A stretch of DNA of 64,000 nt, from positions 186,001 to 250,000 of the forward strand of contig NZ_JBQHTG010000004.1 of NCBI RefSeq assembly GCF_052065835.1, in the 5' to 3' direction. The DNA is from Laedolimicola sp934402125. GTDB lineage: Bacteria; Bacillota; Clostridia; Lachnospirales; Lachnospiraceae. Within the stretch, counting starts at the first letter, position 1. The number at the start of each line of letters is the position of its first letter. The notes below the pieces were generated by a model. The model was not told the origin of the DNA. It searched no databases and saw nothing but the letters and a program-made list of their open reading frames with translations. This document shows positions 1-9,415 of the stretch, in pieces. Both the position numbers and the translations under genes were made by a program.

Positions 1-101
1 TGGGTTCATCTCATCCCTCCCGGTTCTGTCTGCATCTGATATTAGGTTACACCTACTACTATGTAATGTCAAGTACTATATTTTTAAGAATAGTTTAAGA
101 A

Positions 102-149
102 AGAAAAAAGAAGCAGGAATGCCTGATTCTTCAGGTCTCTTCCCGCTTC
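102..149 (-). terminator. Rho-independent terminator after the nuclease remnant
   Basis: Read on the minus strand, GAAGCGGGAA pairs with TTCCTGCTTC around an inner CCTG/CAGG stem, followed by a run of six T. It lies just past the stop of the broken nuclease gene, which fits a terminator for that gene. The outer stem has one G-T pair. Confidence 0.7.
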
Positions 150-163
150 CTTCCGTCTTCCTT

Positions 164-1137
164 TTATAATTGGTTTACAGATTGATTATCTTTCCGGTAA
201 AGCTCCAACAGCTCCTCCACCGTTTTGTCCGGATACTTTGTCACCAGGTCATATAACGGACAAAGGCTTTCCACCTCTTCTTCCAGTTCCTCTGCTATCT
301 GAGGCAGGGATTTCCCCTTGGCATACTTCTTCTGAATCTGCGTAAGCAAAGTCCTTGCGCGGCCCTCTGCAAGACCTTCTGCCAAGCCTAACTCCCGGCC
401 TTCTGCACGGCCTTCTGCTCTCTGATATTCCCGTTCTTCCTGTTCGTCATACTCTGTCAGTATCATCCTGCACAGCCCCGTTCCATGTTTTGTCAGGATA
501 TCTGCCAGTATTCCCCTGTCAATGCACCGCTTGATGCTAATTTCCGTTGCCTCTTCCAGGGACCAGCCTTCATCCATCTTCCAGCGAATCTGCGCGATGA
601 ACTCCGCATAATCTGATAATCTACGGCATTTCCGCATCATGTCATTATTCCGGCCCGCATTGATATTCAATACGGTCGCTTTACACTCCAGACAAGATTC
701 TCCTTCTTCCCGATCCGGTTTTAAAAAACAGTCAGAAAGCTTCATTTCCACCCGATCCGGCATATTGCTGTTCCGTTATAAAACACCACATACTTGGGGA
801 ATGGAACCATCACTGGCTTTTTCTCGTCTGTCAGCTTAATGTTTTGCCTTTTCAAGTACCGCTGATATAATTCCGAGAAGTAGAAAAATCCCCGCAGCGG
901 CATGTTTTCATTCCAGGTACTCTGATGCTCGTACAGATTCATCGTAACTCCAAACATGAAGGACAAATCATTTTTGCATACTTCGCCCTTGGGCGTACTT
1001 TGGGTGTGTTGATTTCGAACTGAAATCCAGACCTTTATCTTTCGTGAACAGCTGCGGAAGACACCGCGCTGCATATCGTGTAAAATGAATCCTGTTTCAT
1101 AAGAAAACAGTGCCGACCGGATATGCGCCTTTTTCAC
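164..1137 (-). pseudogene. Rpn-family PD-(D/E)XK nuclease/transposase remnant, frameshifted
   Basis: Two consecutive reading frames (742-1137 and 164-763) together resemble one Rpn-type recombination-promoting nuclease. The upstream frame carries family-like KNDLSFMFGV, NLYEHQSTWNENMPLRG and KYVVFYNGT; the downstream frame continues with PDRVEMKLSDCF and ends in an AEGRAEGR-type helix typical of the family C terminus. The frame changes near 764, inside the conserved FYNGT...PDR segment, so a small indel broke the gene. Upstream of about 1000 the similarity is lost in this frame, while another frame reads FEINT, so a second frameshift is likely. The N-terminal part of the nuclease domain is not recognisable. 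Rpn genes are often multicopy and decayed in Lachnospiraceae. No terminal repeats or companion transposase were seen. The family call is good; the exact 5' limit is uncertain. Confidence 0.75.
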
Positions 1138-1163
1138 ATGACATACCCTTTATCGACACTGTT

Positions 1164-1192
1164 ATTTTACCAATTTATAGCAATTTTGACAA
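1164..1192 (-). promoter_or_regulatory. Sigma-A-type promoter before the nuclease remnant
   Basis: On the minus strand TTGTCA at 1187-1192 and TAAAAT at 1164-1169 are separated by 17 bp. It points toward the broken Rpn gene and lies just after the aspS stop codon, so the remnant may still be transcribed. Confidence 0.6.
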
Positions 1193-1204
1193 GTATTACT
1201 TTTC

Positions 1205-2980
1205 CTAGTCTTCCTTTTCTTCTTTCTCGTCCTTTACGATGGCGATATGCACATCTGCCAGCTGCTTCGGATCTACCGTCGCCGGAGCGCCCATCATAAC
1301 GTCCTGTGCCGTCTTGTTCATGGGGAACGGAATAATCTCGCGGATGCTCTCCTCGCCTGCCAGCAGCATCACCATACGGTCTACGCCGGGAGCGATACCT
1401 GCGTGAGGCGGAGCTCCGTAGCAGAACGCGTTGTACATGGCCGGGAACTTGGCTTTCACATCATCCTCTCCCAGACCTACCAGCTCGAAGGCCTTTACCA
1501 TAATCTCCGGATCGTGGTTGCGGACTGCGCCGGAGGACAGCTCCACGCCGTTGCAGACCAGATCGTACTGGTAAGCGTAGATCTCCAGCGGATTCTTCTC
1601 CTCCAGATCCTTCATGCCGCCCTGGGGCATGGAGAACGGGTTGTGGCAGAACTCCAGCTCGCCGGACTCCTCGCCAATCTCATACATGGGGAAGTCTACA
1701 ATCCAGCAGAATTCATAGCATTCTTTTGTCATATGACCCTCTACGGTATTACCGAGAATCTTACGAAGAGCGCCTGCAGTCTTCTGGGCTGCCAGTTTCT
1801 TGCCTGCGGTCAGACCTACGAAATCGCCGGCCTTCAGACCCAGGGCCTCTACCACCTGATCCTTGCGCTCAGTTACGAACTTAGAGATACCGCCTACCAG
1901 CTCGCCATTCTCGTCCAGACGGAACCAGTACGCCTTATTGCCGGTCTGTACCTCGGTATCGGCGCAGATCTTGTCAATCACCTTACGGGTAGCCTTGAAA
2001 TCGCTGAATACCACAGCCTTTACGGTCTGTCCCTCAAAGGGGCCGAAGCCGCAGTCTGCCAGACACTCGGTAGCGTCCTGTACCACCAGATCGATGCGCA
2101 GATCCGGCTTATCTGAGCCGTATACTTCCATGGCGTCATGGTAAGAGATCCGACGGAACGGAGCCTTGGATGCGGTATTGTAGGTGCCGTATTTTTCAAA
2201 TACCGGCGGAAGTACATCCTCCAGCACCGCGAATACGTCCTCCTGGCTGGCAAACGCCATCTCCATATCCAGCTGATAGAACTCTCCCGGAGAGCGGTCT
2301 GCTCTGGCATCCTCGTCGCGGAAGCAGGGAGCGATCTGGAAATACCGGTCAAAGCCGGAGGTCATCAGGAGCTGCTTGAACTGCTGGGGCGCCTGGGGCA
2401 GCGCGTAAAACTTGCCCGGATGGTTTCTGGAGGGTACCAGATAATCTCTTGCGCCTTCCGGAGAAGAACAGGTCAGAATCGGAGTGGTAATCTCCAGGAA
2501 ACCGTGATCGGTCATGCTTCTCCGAAGCTCTGCTACCACATTGCTGCGAAGTACGATCCGATCCTTGACAGCCGGATTACGCAGGTCAAGGTAACGGTAT
2601 TTCAGACGGGTATTCTCGTCTGCCTCCTTGGAATGGTTGATCTCGAAGGGCAGCTCATTATAACGGCAGCGTCCCAGCACCTGGATATCGGTGGGAACCA
2701 CCTCAATCTCACCGGTGGGCAGCGCCGCGTTCTTGCTGGAGCGCTCCCGGACTACGCCTGTAATGGACAGGGTAGACTCGGTGTTCACGCCTGCTAGTCT
2801 TGCCATCATTTCTTCGGTCTCGATAACAGCCTGGGTGGTTCCGTAAAAATCTCTCAGGATCAGGAAACCAAGGTTTTTGCTGACTTTCCGCAGGTTCTCA
2901 TACCAGCCTACCAAAGTCACGGTTTCACCTGCGTTTGCGAGACGCAGCTCGTTACAGGTGTGTGTTCTTGACTGAAACAT
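1205..2980 (-). CDS. aspS: Aspartyl-tRNA synthetase
   Basis: Class II synthetase that charges tRNA-Asp (or tRNA-Asp and tRNA-Asn if the organism uses the indirect route). At 591 residues it has the usual bacterial length. The order is an N-terminal OB-fold anticodon-binding domain, the catalytic core with motif 2 FRDEDARADR, the bacterial GAD-type insertion, and motif 3 GIAPGVDRMVML near the C terminus. The ATG follows GAGAGGAAAAAAGT. It starts 47 bp after hisS and is probably co-transcribed with it, a common clostridial pairing. No T-box leader precedes either gene. The product ends in a very acidic/lysine tail (KDEKEEKED). Confidence 0.98.
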   Translation of the reverse strand: MFQSRTHTCNELRLANAGETVTLVGWYENLRKVSKNLGFLILRDFYGTTQAVIETEEMMARLAGVNTESTLSITGVVRERSSKNAALPTGEIEVVPTDIQVLGRCRYNELPFEINHSKEADENTRLKYRYLDLRNPAVKDRIVLRSNVVAELRRSMTDHGFLEITTPILTCSSPEGARDYLVPSRNHPGKFYALPQAPQQFKQLLMTSGFDRYFQIAPCFRDEDARADRSPGEFYQLDMEMAFASQEDVFAVLEDVLPPVFEKYGTYNTASKAPFRRISYHDAMEVYGSDKPDLRIDLVVQDATECLADCGFGPFEGQTVKAVVFSDFKATRKVIDKICADTEVQTGNKAYWFRLDENGELVGGISKFVTERKDQVVEALGLKAGDFVGLTAGKKLAAQKTAGALRKILGNTVEGHMTKECYEFCWIVDFPMYEIGEESGELEFCHNPFSMPQGGMKDLEEKNPLEIYAYQYDLVCNGVELSSGAVRNHDPEIMVKAFELVGLGEDDVKAKFPAMYNAFCYGAPPHAGIAPGVDRMVMLLAGEESIREIIPFPMNKTAQDVMMGAPATVDPKQLADVHIAIVKDEKEEKED

Positions 2981-3027
2981 ACTTTTTTCCTCTCTTATCT
3001 ATCGCTATTCTTGTAACAGTGTCTCTC

Positions 3028-4269
3028 TTAAAACAGGCTCGGAAGCTCCGCAAGGGAAACCTCTGTCTGCTCCCCGGTCGCCATATCCTTTACGTTGGCC
3101 GCGCCCTTAGAAAGCTCGTCCGCGCCGATGATCACGACCTTCTTCGCGCCGATCTTATTGGCGTACTTCATCTGTGCCTTGACGCTTCGATCCATATAAT
3201 CGGTCTCCACAATCAGACCGTGGCTGCGGATCTCGTTGACCAGCTTATACGCCTTTGCCTTCGCTTCCGCACCCAGAATTCCCACATAGAGATCCGGAGT
3301 CTCCATAGCCGGAAGCTCCACGCCCTCTTTCTCCAGGAAATACAGGATTCTCTCAATTCCCATGCCAAAGCCTACCGACGGAATATCCTGCTTCTCGTCA
3401 ATCTCATGAATCAGGCCGTCGTAGCGTCCGCCGCCGCAGAGGGTGAAGCCCTCGGAATTGACAAACTCAAATACGGTCTTGGTGTAATAGTCCAGACCGC
3501 GGACGATGCCTGTATCTACCTCAAAGGGAATCTCCAGCTCTGTCAAAAGAGCCTTTAGCTCCTCAAAATGATTTCTGCACTCCTCGTCCAGATAATCGAT
3601 GGTGCGGGGCGCGTCCTTTACAATCTCCTTGCACTCCGGAACCTTGCAGTCGATGACACGCATGGGATTTTTCTGCATACGCTCCCGGCAGGTGGGACAC
3701 AGGGCGTCCTCATGCTTTCTCAGATACGCAAGCAGTGCGTCATTGTAATCCTTCTTACAGTTGGGACAGCCAATGCTGTTGATATGAAGCTTCACGTCCT
3801 TCAGGCCCAGCTTCTTAATCAGGCTCGCTGCCAGGGAGATAACTTCCACCTCGGCCAGCGGGCTTTTGGATCCCACGAACTCCACGCCGAACTGGTGATG
3901 CTGGCGGAGACGTCCGCTCTGGGGCTTCTCATAACGGAAGGCCTGGGTCACATAGTACAGCTTGGTGGGCGCCGGGTTGGCATAGAGATTGCGCTCCAGG
4001 TAAGCGCGCATAGTCCCGGCTGTTCCCTCCGGCTTCAGGGTAATGCTTCTGCCGCCCTTATCCTCGAAGGTATACATCTCCTTCTGTACCACGTCGGTAG
4101 TCTCGCCTACGCCGCGCTGAAACAGCACGGTATGCTCAAAAATCGGGGTAATAATCTCAGACATATTGTAGGTGCGCGCCAGCTCTCTGGCCTGCTTTTC
4201 CACCCAGGCGCGCTTATGCATCCGCTCGCCGTACCAGTCTTCCACTCCTCTTGGTGCCTGTGTTATCAT
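3028..4269 (-). CDS. hisS: Histidyl-tRNA synthetase
   Basis: Class II synthetase attaching histidine to tRNA-His. The His-specific motifs GLDYYTKTVFEF and LCGGGRYDGLI are present, and the C-terminal anticodon-binding domain carries VVIIGADE. I chose the ATG at 4269 (MITQAPRG) rather than the upstream in-frame start because it has a GAGGAGGAG ribosome-binding site and a typical HisRS N terminus; this gives 413 residues. The start overlaps the stop of the upstream HD-GYP gene as ATGA, so translation is probably coupled. A four-cysteine cluster (CPNC...CPTC) lies in the middle of the protein, as seen in some clostridial HisRS. Confidence 0.98.
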   Translation of the reverse strand: MITQAPRGVEDWYGERMHKRAWVEKQARELARTYNMSEIITPIFEHTVLFQRGVGETTDVVQKEMYTFEDKGGRSITLKPEGTAGTMRAYLERNLYANPAPTKLYYVTQAFRYEKPQSGRLRQHHQFGVEFVGSKSPLAEVEVISLAASLIKKLGLKDVKLHINSIGCPNCKKDYNDALLAYLRKHEDALCPTCRERMQKNPMRVIDCKVPECKEIVKDAPRTIDYLDEECRNHFEELKALLTELEIPFEVDTGIVRGLDYYTKTVFEFVNSEGFTLCGGGRYDGLIHEIDEKQDIPSVGFGMGIERILYFLEKEGVELPAMETPDLYVGILGAEAKAKAYKLVNEIRSHGLIVETDYMDRSVKAQMKYANKIGAKKVVIIGADELSKGAANVKDMATGEQTEVSLAELPSLF

Positions 4270-4880
4270 ATCGTCTCCTCCTCTGTAATCCGGACCTTCA
4301 TGCCGGGCAGCGCCCATTTATCCTGCCATTCCTCTTCGTGAATGGCCCGCTGGAAGGCCAGAAATACTTTCATGTCAAAATTTTTCACTTCATCGATCAT
4401 CAGCTCCACCGCCGTATCCGAATCAAAGGCGGCGCGGTAGGGCCGGGTCGAGGTCAGTGCCGCGTAGACGTCGCAGACCCGCAAAATCTTCGCTCCCAGC
4501 GGGATCTGATCCCCCGCCAGATTCTCCGGATAGCCGGAGCCGTCGTAATTCTCATGGTGATAGAGAATGCTCTCCACCACAAAATCAGAGAAATCGTCCC
4601 GCATCAGCAAGTCGTAGCCCAGACGCGGGTGCATCCGGACATATTTCATTTCCTCAATTTTCAGGGTATCCTTATTGCGGCCATACAGATAACCGGACAC
4701 GCAGAGCTTCCCGATATCATGTACCATACCGGCCAGAGCCAGCTCGTGACACTGATTCTCGTATAGTCCCAGCTCCTTTGCCACATAGTAAGCCAGATTG
4801 CTTACCCGGATTCCATGGTTGATCTCCTCCGTTACATCTTCCTCGAAAAAGGAGATGGGAGTCTGCTCGCTTTCACTCAT
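4266..4880 (-). CDS. Stand-alone HD-GYP domain protein
   Basis: A 204-residue protein made almost only of an HD-GYP domain, the class of metal-dependent phosphohydrolases that degrade cyclic di-GMP or related dinucleotides. Visible motifs are HDIGK, HPRLGYDLL, YHHENYDGSGYP and DVYAALTSxRPYR, so metal ligands and the GYP signature appear intact. There is no receiver, PAS or transmembrane segment, so it should be cytosolic and its input is unknown. It lies 12 bp after hemZ and overlaps hisS by 4 bp, placing it in the same transcript as translation and stress genes. The substrate cannot be told from sequence. Confidence 0.85.
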   Translation of the reverse strand: MSESEQTPISFFEEDVTEEINHGIRVSNLAYYVAKELGLYENQCHELALAGMVHDIGKLCVSGYLYGRNKDTLKIEEMKYVRMHPRLGYDLLMRDDFSDFVVESILYHHENYDGSGYPENLAGDQIPLGAKILRVCDVYAALTSTRPYRAAFDSDTAVELMIDEVKNFDMKVFLAFQRAIHEEEWQDKWALPGMKVRITEEETI

Positions 4881-4892
4881 GCCTACCTCTGT

Positions 4893-6350
4893 CTACAACA
4901 ATCCATTCTTCTCCATAAAGCTTCTCTTCCGCTCAATCATCTCATCGATACGTTCGATATACTGCTTTACATCTTTTACATTTTCCACGCGCTCGATGTG
5001 ATCGGACGCAAAGACAAACTTGGTGGAGGCTCCTGCGCCTGCCGCCAGAATGGTCTGTTTTTCTTCCATAATCAGTATATTGTAAATTCCGGCTTTGTCA
5101 ACCTTTGCATAGCCCACATTTTCAAAATTTCCCGCCATATTCTTCTGACGGTACAGGTAATAGGGATATACGCCCTGTTCCACACAATACCGATAGGTTA
5201 AATCCATAATCTCCTGACTGTTCTTCAGACCCATCTCCTCATAGGTATCCCGGAACAGCTTAAGCCGGGCCGCCCGCTTCACTGCCAGGGAATGGACCGT
5301 AATGCTGTCCGGATCCAGAGCCCGCAGCTCTTCCATGGTGTGGCGCACGTCTTCTATATTCTCTCCGGGAAGTCCCACAATCAGATCCATATTGATGTTG
5401 TCGTGGCCCGCCTCCCTTGCCATCCAAAAGGCCTCCTTTGTCTCCTCCACCGTATGCTTCCGGCCGATGAGATCCAGGGTCTTCTGGTTCATGGTCTGGG
5501 GATTCACCGAGATACGCGTCACCTTGTGTTCTTTTAAAACCCGCAGCTTCTCCGGCGTCACACTGTCGGGACGTCCGGCCTCCACGGTCAGCTCCTGAAG
5601 GTATGTGAAATCAAAATTCTCTTCGATACAGGTCATCAGCCTGTCCAGCTGATCTGCCGTCAGGGTCGTAGGCGTACCGCCGCCCACATAGACCGTATTC
5701 AGCTTTCGTCCCCTGTAGGCCTCTCCCAGAAATCGAATTTCTTTAAATAAGGCCTCCAGATAATCCTCCACCTTCTTCTCCCACAGCTTGATCGGGGAAG
5801 AAGAAAAGGAACAGTAGAGACAGATACTGGGGCAGAAAGGAATTCCCACATAGAGACTGTAGCCGTTCTCATAATCCAGATTTTTCAGTACTTCCTTTTC
5901 CCGGTTGGCAATGGAGATAGCCAGAGCTGCTTTCTCCTTGCTGCAGTCGTAGGTCTCCCACATATACCGGGCGATTTCCGGATTGGTTTTCCCCGCCTCC
6001 AGCATAGCCATGGGGATCTTCGTAGGCCGGATGCCTGTCAGCGTTCCCCAGGGAAGCGTCTGGCCCGTAAAGGCGCAGAGCTTATCGTACATCAGCTTTT
6101 TCAGCTGATTTTTAACTGCTTTTCGTTCCGGATTTTCCACATAAACATGGCCTTTCTCCTGAAAGGCCCCTTGCTCCATGATGGAAAAGCAGATGTCCCG
6201 ATCCGTAACCTGTACGTCCATCTGCACCGGAACATCTTCCGTAAAAGCTTCCTTTACGCGTACCTGTACCTCCTCGCCGCCGTAAAAGGCCTGAATCAGC
6301 GAATGGATATCATACGCAAAGCTTTCCTCATTGATCTTAACTTCAATCAT
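4893..6350 (-). CDS. hemZ: HemZ-type coproporphyrinogen dehydrogenase, radical SAM
   Basis: Oxygen-independent radical SAM enzyme of the HemN/HemZ family. The cluster motif CPSICLYCSF (CX3CX2C) is present, followed by YVGGGTPTTL, typical of HemN-like proteins. Length (485 residues) and the N-terminal extension before the radical SAM core fit the clostridial HemZ subfamily. HemZ-annotated proteins are common in organisms without a full heme pathway, so the real substrate may not be coproporphyrinogen. ATG at 6350 follows AAGGATAAAAGTA. It sits between the MBL hydrolase and the HD-GYP gene in the apt-to-aspS run. Confidence 0.9.
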   Translation of the reverse strand: MIEVKINEESFAYDIHSLIQAFYGGEEVQVRVKEAFTEDVPVQMDVQVTDRDICFSIMEQGAFQEKGHVYVENPERKAVKNQLKKLMYDKLCAFTGQTLPWGTLTGIRPTKIPMAMLEAGKTNPEIARYMWETYDCSKEKAALAISIANREKEVLKNLDYENGYSLYVGIPFCPSICLYCSFSSSPIKLWEKKVEDYLEALFKEIRFLGEAYRGRKLNTVYVGGGTPTTLTADQLDRLMTCIEENFDFTYLQELTVEAGRPDSVTPEKLRVLKEHKVTRISVNPQTMNQKTLDLIGRKHTVEETKEAFWMAREAGHDNINMDLIVGLPGENIEDVRHTMEELRALDPDSITVHSLAVKRAARLKLFRDTYEEMGLKNSQEIMDLTYRYCVEQGVYPYYLYRQKNMAGNFENVGYAKVDKAGIYNILIMEEKQTILAAGAGASTKFVFASDHIERVENVKDVKQYIERIDEMIERKRSFMEKNGLL

Positions 6351-6388
6351 TACTTTTATCCTTTTTCATGTAACCCCGGGGCGTCCGG

Positions 6389-7018
6389 TCAGCCGCCCAG
6401 ATAGGGATTGTATCTCCGCTCCGCGCCGATGGTGGTCGTTTCCATATGTCCCGGATAAACGACCGTCTCCTCCGGCAGGACTGCCAGCTTTTCTTTGACA
6501 GAACGCACCAGCTCTCCCATGCTTCCTCCGGGGAAATCCGTCCGTCCCACAGAACCCGCGAACAGCGTATCTCCGGAAAACAGAACCCCTGCCTCCTGAT
6601 TGTAGTAGCAGCAGCCTCCCGGCGTATGGCCCGGCGTGGCAAATACCCAGAAGCACAGTCCTGCCGCCTCAATCATCTGGCCGTCCTGCACCCAGACGTC
6701 CGCGCTTAAGGACACGCCGCGTCCAAAAAGGGCGGTAGACAGGTTCTGGCCGGGATCTGAGAGCAGCTCCCGCTCCTTCTCACAGGCATAGACCGGAATT
6801 CCAAGCTTCTCCTTCAGTCCCGTCACGCCCAGCATATGATCTGCATGTCCGTGGGTCAGGAAAACAGCCTTAAGTTCCAGTCCTTCCTCAGAAGCCTTTT
6901 TTACAATAGCATCCGGACGATCTGCCGGATCGATTACGACAGCCTCTTTGGTGTCTTCCTTTATGGCAAAATAGCAGTTGGTCCCAATCTGACCAAGCAC
7001 CATACTCTCTACTTTCAT
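6389..7018 (-). CDS. MBL-fold hydrolase, glyoxalase II-like
   Basis: Metallo-beta-lactamase fold protein of 209 residues. The metal-binding motif HGHADHMLG is complete and the further ligands lie in TPGHTPGG, FSGDTLF and YPGHMETT. This is the short YqgX/GloB-like group found next to rel in many Firmicutes; activity on hydroxyacyl-glutathione-like thioesters is usually assumed but unproven. The start has a GGGAGG site 6 bp upstream. It begins 14 bp after the rel stop, so it is almost surely co-transcribed with it. Confidence 0.9.
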   Translation of the reverse strand: MKVESMVLGQIGTNCYFAIKEDTKEAVVIDPADRPDAIVKKASEEGLELKAVFLTHGHADHMLGVTGLKEKLGIPVYACEKERELLSDPGQNLSTALFGRGVSLSADVWVQDGQMIEAAGLCFWVFATPGHTPGGCCYYNQEAGVLFSGDTLFAGSVGRTDFPGGSMGELVRSVKEKLAVLPEETVVYPGHMETTTIGAERRYNPYLGG

Positions 7019-7032
7019 CGAAACCTCCCGCG

Positions 7033-9339
7033 TCAGCCTGTGGCACGCTCCACGTCCATGACGCTCTCTACCTGATACAGCTTCTCTGCGATCTTCTGCA
7101 GCTCTTCCTTGCCGCCGATCTCAAAGGTAATGGAGATGGTAGCGGTTCCCTGCTTACTGGTACGCACATTCATCTGTGTCATATCAATATTCCGTTCCGT
7201 AAAGATCTTGGAAATATCTACCAGAAGTCCGGTACGGTTGTTGGCGTAAATCTTAATCTCCGTCGCATACTTCTCTCCGGAGGACGAGGAGCCCATATCC
7301 TGCCACTCGGCGTCAATGAGACGCGCCCGCTCCGATTCCTGGAGGCTCATGATATTGACACAGTCGGTCCGGTGAATGGACACGCCGCGGCCTCTGGTCA
7401 CATAACCTACGATCTCGTCTCCGGGCACCGGGCTGCAGCACTTGGAGAAGCGTACCGATACGTCGCTTAAGCCCTTGACGATGATACCGCTCTTGGACTT
7501 GGCCAGCTTCAGCTTCTTCTCGCTGTTCTCTGTGACCGCCTCCATGACCTTCTCGTCTGTGATCTCCTTCTTGTGGAGCTTCTCATACTCCTCCACCATC
7601 TTGTTGACCACCTGGCCCTCCTTCAGACCGCCGTGGCCGATGGCCGCAAGGACAGAATCCCAGTCCCGGAAGCCGTATTTCCGCATCATCATTTCCTGGA
7701 ATTCCGGCTTCATAATATCCGGCATGTAGATGCCCTTGGTCTTGCAGTACTGGGTCAGCATCTCCTTGCCTTTTAAAATATTATCCTCTTTAAACTGGTT
7801 TTTAAACCACTGATTGATCTTATTTTTCGCCTGGGTGCTCTTAACCACATTCAGCCAGTCCCGGCTGGGACCCTTAGAATTCTGCGAGGTAATGATCTCG
7901 ATCCGGTCGCCGTTCTGGAGCTTGTAATCTATGGTTACCAGTTTGCCGTTGACCCGGGCGCCAATCATCTTATTGCCTACGGCGCTGTGTACACTGTATG
8001 CAAAGTCAATGGGCGTAGATCCGCTGGGCAGCGTCTTCACGTCGCCGGAGGGCGTAAAGCAGTATACGCTCTCGGAGAACAGATCCAGGTCGCTCTTTAA
8101 CAGGTTCATGAATTCCCGGTTATCGGACATGTCCCGCTGCCACTCCAGAATCTGGCGCAGCCAGGTCATCTTCTCAGCCTCCTGCTGATCCACCGTCTTC
8201 TTTCCGTCGCTGCTCTCCTTGTACTTCCAGTGGGCGGCGATACCATACTCGGCCGTCTTGTGCATCTCATAGGTACGGATCTGAATCTCGAAGGGCTGGC
8301 CGTTGGGGCCTATGAGGGTGGTGTGGAGGGACTGGTACATATTGGCCTTAGGCATGGCGATATAATCTTTGAACCGTCCCGGTATGGGCTTATACATCTC
8401 ATGGATGATACCCAGAGCCGCATAGCAGTCTTTCACGGTCTCCACGATAATCCGGACTGCGAATAAATCGTAAATCTGATCCAGCGTCTTGTGCTGGTTC
8501 ACCATTTTCTTATAGATACTGAAGAAATGCTTGACCCGGCCGTCCACGTGGGCTTCGATTCCCGCGTTGTCCATATGCTGCTTGACCTCCGCCACAATCT
8601 TCTGGACAAAGGCTTCCCGGACGCTCCGCTTTTCAGAAATCTGCTCCTTTAAGTCATAATAGGCCTCCGGCTCCAGATACTTCAGCGACAGATCGTCCAG
8701 CTCGTTCTTCACCTTGGAGATACCGAGCCGCTGGGCGATGGGCGCATAGATATCCATGGTCTCCCGGGCCTTTTCCTTCTGCTTCTCCGGCTTCATATAC
8801 TGAAGGGTCCGCATATTGTGCAGGCGGTCGGCCAGCTTAATTAGAATCACACGGATATCCTTGGCCATAGCCAGGAACATCTTCCGCAGGTTCTCCGCCT
8901 GGATCTCGATCTTGTCCGCCGAATAGGACAGCTGTCCCAGCTTGGTGACGCCGTCTACCAGAAGGGCCACGTCGTCTCCGAATTCCGCCGCGATCTCCTC
9001 GGTGGTCATCACCGTATCCTCCACCGCGTCGTGCAGAAGTCCCGCCACGATGGTCTCCTTATCCAGCTCCAGATCTGCCAGAATAATCGCTACGCATAAG
9101 GGGTGAATGATATACGGCTCTCCCGACTTCCGAAGCTGGCCCTGATGCGCCTCTGACGCAATCTTATAAGCCTTTTCAATCATAGAGATATCGGTGGACG
9201 GATGATACTTGTGAACGCTGGCGATCAGCTCCTTATAAAGGACCTCCGGACTGGTGAAGTCCTGCATTGCCTTCACATTCTCATCGTCCCGGTCCACTTC
9301 CAGATCTCTGTTTTTTACACCGATTTTCGTATTTGCCAT
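7033..9339 (-). CDS. rel: Bifunctional (p)ppGpp synthetase/hydrolase
   Basis: Long RSH enzyme that makes and degrades (p)ppGpp in the stringent response on the ribosome. Domains in order: HD hydrolase (LLHDAVEDT intact, about residue 100), synthetase (RFKDYIAMPKANMYQSLHTT), TGS, helical/zinc-finger-like region with CCSPVPGD, and a C-terminal ACT domain. Both catalytic sites look functional. I chose ATG at 9339 (MANTKIG), which has an AGG-rich site 8 bp upstream, over an in-frame GTG at 9348. The apt-rel-MBL order is a known Firmicutes arrangement, linking purine salvage and alarmone control. Confidence 0.97.
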   Translation of the reverse strand: MANTKIGVKNRDLEVDRDDENVKAMQDFTSPEVLYKELIASVHKYHPSTDISMIEKAYKIASEAHQGQLRKSGEPYIIHPLCVAIILADLELDKETIVAGLLHDAVEDTVMTTEEIAAEFGDDVALLVDGVTKLGQLSYSADKIEIQAENLRKMFLAMAKDIRVILIKLADRLHNMRTLQYMKPEKQKEKARETMDIYAPIAQRLGISKVKNELDDLSLKYLEPEAYYDLKEQISEKRSVREAFVQKIVAEVKQHMDNAGIEAHVDGRVKHFFSIYKKMVNQHKTLDQIYDLFAVRIIVETVKDCYAALGIIHEMYKPIPGRFKDYIAMPKANMYQSLHTTLIGPNGQPFEIQIRTYEMHKTAEYGIAAHWKYKESSDGKKTVDQQEAEKMTWLRQILEWQRDMSDNREFMNLLKSDLDLFSESVYCFTPSGDVKTLPSGSTPIDFAYSVHSAVGNKMIGARVNGKLVTIDYKLQNGDRIEIITSQNSKGPSRDWLNVVKSTQAKNKINQWFKNQFKEDNILKGKEMLTQYCKTKGIYMPDIMKPEFQEMMMRKYGFRDWDSVLAAIGHGGLKEGQVVNKMVEEYEKLHKKEITDEKVMEAVTENSEKKLKLAKSKSGIIVKGLSDVSVRFSKCCSPVPGDEIVGYVTRGRGVSIHRTDCVNIMSLQESERARLIDAEWQDMGSSSSGEKYATEIKIYANNRTGLLVDISKIFTERNIDMTQMNVRTSKQGTATISITFEIGGKEELQKIAEKLYQVESVMDVERATG

Positions 9340-9415
9340 AATCAACACCTGCCTTTTACATTCCCGAATCGCTTTCCCGCGCTGTCAGAAGCACGCGCTT
9401 CCGGCGGCACCGGAT

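Noticed and set aside
164..1137. Intact insertion sequence at the left edge
   Set aside because: No terminal inverted repeats, target duplication or DDE transposase were seen; the similarity is to Rpn nucleases only.
1247..2116. Open frame of 289 codons opposite aspS
   Set aside because: Shadow of aspS, without ribosome-binding site or family motif.
2981..4880. Possible T-box leader before hisS-aspS
   Set aside because: There is no leader: hisS overlaps the upstream gene by 4 bp and aspS follows after 47 bp, leaving no space for a T-box.
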